36,632 bases of DNA, from assembly GCF_000513275.1 (NCBI RefSeq), contig NZ_CBVJ010000072.1, positions 1-36,632 of the forward strand. The letters are read 5' to 3'. Both the position numbers and the translations under genes were made by a program. The DNA is from Paenibacillus gorillae. Lineage in GTDB: Bacteria; Bacillota; Bacilli; Paenibacillales; Paenibacillaceae. Numbering within the stretch: the stretch's first letter is position 1; every line of letters starts with the position of its first letter. Shown here one piece after another: positions 33,252-36,632 of this stretch. The notes beneath the pieces were generated by a model that was not told the origin of the DNA, made no database searches, and was given only the letters and a program-made list of their open reading frames with translations.

Positions 33252-34262
33252 ATGAGTGTAAAAGTAGGCATTAACGGTTTTGGACGGATAGGCAGACTCG
33301 CTTTTCGCCGTATTCAAGAGCTGGAAGGTATCGAGGTTGTGGCGATTAACGATCTGACCGATGCGAAAATGCTGGCTCATCTGCTCAAATATGATACAAC
33401 GCAAGGCATGTTTGCTAGCGATATTGAAGTTCATGACGGGACCTTCACGGTTAAAGGCAAAGAGGTTAAAGTGCTGGCTAACCGTAACCCCGAAGAAATT
33501 CCTTGGGGCGAGCTTGGGGTAGATATCGTTCTGGAATGTACAGGTTTCTTCACTACCAAAGAAAAGGCAGAGCTTCACCTGAAGGGCGGCGCCAAAAAAG
33601 TTGTCATTTCCGCCCCGGCAACAGGCGACATGAAAACCATCGTGTACAACGTAAATCATGACACGCTGGACGGAACAGAAACCGTCATTTCCGGCGCTTC
33701 CTGCACAACAAACTGTCTGGCTCCTATGGCTAAAGCTCTGCATGACAAGTTTGGCATTCATTCCGGATTAATGACGACCGTTCACGCCTATACAGGCAAT
33801 CAGAACACGCTGGACGCTCCTAATCCAAAAGGTGACTTCCGTGCAGCACGGGCTGCGGCGGAAAATATTGTTCCCTATCCAACCGGCGCAGCAAAAGCAA
33901 TCGGTCTGGTTCTTCCCGAGCTGCAGGGCAAGCTGGATGGCGCATCTCAACGTGTGCCAGTTGCTACAGGCTCCGTAACGGAGCTTGTTGCTGTTCTGAA
34001 CAAGAAGGTTACAGTTGCGGAAGTTAACGCCGCCATGAAAGAAGCCTCTGATCCCGAAACTTACGGTTACACGGAAGACGAGATCGTATCTTCGGATATT
34101 AAGGGAATGACTTTCGGCTCCCTATTTGACGCTACTCAGACAAAGGTTCTGACGGTTGGGGACCAGCAGCTGGTGAAAACTGCAGCCTGGTACGATAACG
34201 AAATGTCTTACACGGCTCAATTGGTTCGAACGCTGGAATACTTCGCTAAAATCGCGAAGTAA
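33252..34262 (+). CDS. gap: Glyceraldehyde-3-phosphate dehydrogenase, type I
   Basis: 336-residue GAPDH, full length. The NAD-binding [15 protein letters not shown] opens the protein, and Asp34 in AINDLTD favours NAD+ over NADP+. The catalytic cysteine is Cys151 in SCTTN, with [14 protein letters not shown] and the C-terminal [16 protein letters not shown] all conserved. AGGAGG precedes the ATG. It makes 1,3-bisphosphoglycerate in glycolysis (and the reverse in gluconeogenesis), in the cytoplasm. Unlike the usual cggR-gap-pgk-tpi-pgm-eno cluster it stands alone, with a TetR gene divergent and an AraC gene convergent, so it may be a second paralogue. That is inference. Confidence 0.97.
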   Translation: MSVKVGINGFGRIGRLAFRRIQELEGIEVVAINDLTDAKMLAHLLKYDTTQGMFASDIEVHDGTFTVKGKEVKVLANRNPEEIPWGELGVDIVLECTGFFTTKEKAELHLKGGAKKVVISAPATGDMKTIVYNVNHDTLDGTETVISGASCTTNCLAPMAKALHDKFGIHSGLMTTVHAYTGNQNTLDAPNPKGDFRAARAAAENIVPYPTGAAKAIGLVLPELQGKLDGASQRVPVATGSVTELVAVLNKKVTVAEVNAAMKEASDPETYGYTEDEIVSSDIKGMTFGSLFDATQTKVLTVGDQQLVKTAAWYDNEMSYTAQLVRTLEYFAKIAK

Positions 34263-34302
34263 CTCCTCCGCAATGCCAGTGCTAGGTGCATGAATAGACA
34301 CA

Positions 34303-34342
34303 GAAGCGGGTGCTATCCTCTAATCAGGACAGCACCCGCTTC
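34303..34342. terminator. Bidirectional terminator between gap and AraC gene
   Basis: A 12-bp perfect stem (GAAGCGGGTGCT, arms 34303-34314 and 34331-34342) continues through one mismatch into a 4-bp inner stem. It is followed by a T-rich stretch and serves both convergent genes. Confidence 0.82.
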
Positions 34343-34366
34343 TTCATTTCTATTTGCTATGCCTTA

Positions 34367-35221
34367 TTATTGAGCACTAGAGAACTTACGGGAGATATTC
34401 CGGTAAGCTGTCGGGGACAACCCTTTTCTAGCTGTAAACTGTTTAATAAAGTAAGTGTCATACTCAAATCCGGCAGCGAGCGCTATTTCACTCAGACTCA
34501 TATCAGTATGGGTCAGCAGATCGCCCGCCACCTTTAATCGATGCGTCAGCAAATAGCCGATCGCTGTATACCCGCACCTCTCCTGAAATCGCTTATTTAA
34601 AGTGACACGATTCAAATGCGCGCACTTCGTCAAATCCTCCAACGATATTTTTCGCGGATAATTCGTATGAATATAGTCTAACGCTGCATCGACAGGCGAA
34701 TGCTCGCTATTGCGGTTCAGTTCCTCCAACAAGCCCAATATTTGAATGAGATACTTTTTAATTCTGCACACCCAGAGCGCATCGCTTTGCGCCTGCACTT
34801 CCATGCCAAGGACGAAAAACCATTCCAGCAGCAGCGGGAACGCTTTTTCCGTCATACGAGGCACTCCGGCATAATGATGATTGCTCTGAAATAGAGAAAG
34901 TCCCGTTTGTATGCTTGGCGCTGACGGAAAATACTCTTTAGTCTCGGAAAGCGTTACGGTGTTAAGAAATTCAGGATGAAAGCTGAAAGACTGAGCAACT
35001 GCGTTAATCTTTTCCGCGATTTGCACATGAGCACCCTCTGCCAAGCAAAAAACGCCGGGCGCATCAATTGATATGGGACGTTGATTCAATGTCCCTTTTA
35101 CACTTCCGGATGTTATAAAAATGAGCGTAAATCGTTCGGAATAAGGAAGCCTGCTGAAATCCTCCACTGCTGCAAATTCTATATGCACGGTTCGTTCCTT
35201 GTGTCTGTCTGCTTGCGGCAT
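34367..35221 (-). CDS. AraC-family regulator
   Basis: 284-residue AraC regulator. The N-terminal half is a cupin-like sensor (FTLIFITSGSVKGTLNQRP and APGVFCLAEGAHVQ). The C-terminal 100 residues hold two helix-turn-helix motifs: ISLEDLTKCAHLNRVTLNKR, then LSEIALAAGFEYDTYFIKQF and LSPTAYR. The ATG at 35221 follows AGGTG by six bases; a GTG three codons earlier is less likely. Divergent from the epoxide hydrolase gene at 35332, which it probably activates. Ligand unknown. Confidence 0.93.
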   Translation of the reverse strand: MPQADRHKERTVHIEFAAVEDFSRLPYSERFTLIFITSGSVKGTLNQRPISIDAPGVFCLAEGAHVQIAEKINAVAQSFSFHPEFLNTVTLSETKEYFPSAPSIQTGLSLFQSNHHYAGVPRMTEKAFPLLLEWFFVLGMEVQAQSDALWVCRIKKYLIQILGLLEELNRNSEHSPVDAALDYIHTNYPRKISLEDLTKCAHLNRVTLNKRFQERCGYTAIGYLLTHRLKVAGDLLTHTDMSLSEIALAAGFEYDTYFIKQFTARKGLSPTAYRNISRKFSSAQ

Positions 35222-35290
35222 CACGATCACCTATCAAATAGTATAGTTGGTTGCTTCACTTACTCCAGTGTAACATACCGGTTCAAGGAC

Positions 35291-35296
35291 TATAAT
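35291..35296 (+). promoter_or_regulatory. -10 box of epoxide hydrolase gene
   Basis: A perfect TATAAT stands 41 bases before the ATG at 35332. No good -35 box lies 17 bases upstream, which fits a promoter that needs an activator such as the divergent AraC protein. Confidence 0.4.
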
Positions 35297-35331
35297 GAGG
35301 TTGCAAATGAACAAAAAAGGAGGAAATCATA

Positions 35332-36480
35332 ATGACTGTTGAACGGTATCATATCCATGTCTCCGATGAAATCCTTAACGACCTGCAATATAGACTTCAT
35401 CACATCCGCTGGCCGGACTCACTGGCAGACGAAGGCTGGGAAAGAGGAACCGATCTAAACTATCTGCAATCACTCGTTGCCTATTGGAGGGATCAGTACG
35501 ACTGGCGCGCACAAGAATCGGCGTTGAATCGGTTTTCCCAGTTTTGCTCCACGATCGACGGAATCAATATCCATTTCGTACACGAACGCGGCAAAGGCCC
35601 TAATCCGCTGCCTCTTATTCTTACCCATGGCTGGCCTGACAGCTATCTTCGTTATGAAAAAATAATTCCGCTCCTAACCGATCCTGCACGTTACGGGGGT
35701 CATGCAGAAGACGCCTTTGATGTCATCGTCCCTTCCTTGCCTGGATTCGGATTTTCCGGCCATCCTGCTCGGTCAGGGATCAACAATTATGTTGTGTCCC
35801 AGCTGTGGGCGAAGCTAATGACCCAAGAATTAGGCTACAATAAATTTGCTGCTGCAGGCGGAGATATCGGCTCCGGTGTTACCAGGTATCTGGCAGCCAA
35901 TCATCCTGAGCTTTTACACGGAATCCATCTCACCGATGTTGGCATTATAAGAAGTCTCATGGCTTCACAGGATGATTCGTCACTAGCTGAGGAAGAACGT
36001 CAATATAAGAAAAAAGCTGCCGAGTGGGTTTCAAGAGAGGGAGGCTACTTGTCCATTCAGTCGACTAAGCCGCAGACACTTGCCTACGGACTCTCCGATT
36101 CGCCGGTTGGTTTGGCAGCTTGGATCGTCGAGAAATTACGTGCATGGAGTGATTGTAAGGGTGATCTCAACCAGATATACAGCATGGATGAGGTGTTGAC
36201 GCATATTATGATCTATTGGGTGACGAACACCATCGGGTCTTCAGCCAATATGTATTACGAAAATTCACATTCCTTGCCGCCGCTCGGCCCCATTGAAGTT
36301 CCAACTGGACTGGCTCTGTTCCCCGAGGATATACTGCTGCCTCCTCAATCTTGGACAGAACGTAATCTGAATGTGACGCGCTGGACAACAATGCCCTCCG
36401 GCGGGCATTTTACGGCGATGGAGGAACCGGAGCTTCTGGCCGAAGACATTCGTGCATTTTACAGATCTATTCGAACATGA
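35332..36480 (+). CDS. Epoxide hydrolase (EHN domain, alpha/beta hydrolase)
   Basis: 382-residue epoxide hydrolase of the microsomal type. The N-terminal EHN domain (about 1-95) starts with VERYHIHVSDEILNDLQYRL and has IRWPDSL. The alpha/beta-hydrolase fold then shows the oxyanion HGWP at 99-102, the nucleophile Asp178 in AGGDIGSGVT, and the catalytic His359 in GGHFTAMEEPELLAED. AGGAGG precedes the ATG. It hydrolyses epoxides to diols in the cytoplasm and may serve detoxification. Divergent from an AraC regulator; no other partner gene. A repeat copy begins 26 bases after its stop, with no ordinary terminator in between. Confidence 0.93.
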   Translation: MTVERYHIHVSDEILNDLQYRLHHIRWPDSLADEGWERGTDLNYLQSLVAYWRDQYDWRAQESALNRFSQFCSTIDGINIHFVHERGKGPNPLPLILTHGWPDSYLRYEKIIPLLTDPARYGGHAEDAFDVIVPSLPGFGFSGHPARSGINNYVVSQLWAKLMTQELGYNKFAAAGGDIGSGVTRYLAANHPELLHGIHLTDVGIIRSLMASQDDSSLAEEERQYKKKAAEWVSREGGYLSIQSTKPQTLAYGLSDSPVGLAAWIVEKLRAWSDCKGDLNQIYSMDEVLTHIMIYWVTNTIGSSANMYYENSHSLPPLGPIEVPTGLALFPEDILLPPQSWTERNLNVTRWTTMPSGGHFTAMEEPELLAEDIRAFYRSIRT

Positions 36481-36506
36481 TGCCAACTGATGGCGCCGCC
36501 GGTAAT

Positions 36507-36632
36507 CAAAATGTAAAAGTACATGTTGTCGGCCGCATTTTGCCCGATTTATCGCCTCAAAATGCAAAAGTGCAGTTTGATTAGCTAAAAAAGCCGCTTT
36601 ATCGTGAAATATAGTGATTTCAACTGCACTTT
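36507..36632. repeat. 186-bp dispersed repeat, copy 3 (cut by window end)
   Basis: The first 126 bases of the element, with A at 36507, B at 36558 and C at 36621, exactly the 51 and 63 base offsets of copies 1 and 2. About 96 of 126 bases match copy 1 by hand count. Motif D should lie just outside the window, with the element ending at about 36692. Confidence 0.85.

Overview
The window looks like chromosomal DNA of a Paenibacillus-type member of the Bacillota. This rests on moderate GC, strong AGGAGG-type ribosome binding sites, B. subtilis-like gene sets (SNF2 helicase plus SWIM protein, HxlR/flavodoxin-type reductase, MocR), many one- and two-component regulators, and an ABC carbohydrate importer without its own ATPase. 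I see no tRNA, rRNA, CRISPR array, phage or transposase gene. The assignment is by resemblance only.

Layout. 1-3.6 kb: minus-strand pair of SWIM zinc-finger protein and SNF2 helicase (the helicase runs off the left edge), joined by an ATGA overlap. 3.7-7.4 kb: LysR regulator divergent from an MFS exporter, then HxlR regulator divergent from a flavodoxin-fold NAD(P)H oxidoreductase. 7.5-9.4 kb: alpha-L-fucosidase divergent from an AraC regulator. 9.4-13.2 kb: a YbjQ-family protein and an M13 metallopeptidase lipoprotein, set among large non-coding stretches with two copies of a 186-bp repeat and one 163-bp hairpin element. 13.2-20.7 kb: a compact minus-strand operon of two sugar-type ABC permeases, a HlyD/MacA-like adaptor, a solute-binding lipoprotein, an ECF sigma factor and a secreted protein of ten Ig-like (Big_2) repeats, closed by a terminator. 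A two-component system (20.9-23.0 kb) is divergent from it. 23.0-28.2 kb: an array of short AGCGAA/TTCGCT repeats, an atypical SDR, a MocR regulator, and a TetR regulator with a DHA2 exporter. 28.4-32.2 kb: a second two-component system and a cytochrome P450. 32.4-36.5 kb: TetR regulator, glyceraldehyde-3-phosphate dehydrogenase, AraC regulator and an epoxide hydrolase. A third, truncated copy of the 186-bp repeat ends the window.

How it works together. Most of the window is small regulator-plus-effector modules for drug or redox stress and sugar scavenging. The largest unit is the 7.5-kb ABC/adaptor/sigma/Ig operon, which probably senses and handles an extracellular substrate under control of the divergent two-component system.

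Two things stand out. First, the 186-bp repeat family: three copies align without gaps, share four sub-motifs at identical spacing and have near-perfect 17-bp inverted ends. I do not recognise it. Second, three minus-strand genes (an ABC permease, an MFS exporter, a TetR regulator) each carry one extra base at a T run. They may be sequencing errors, real pseudogenes or, less likely, recoding sites.
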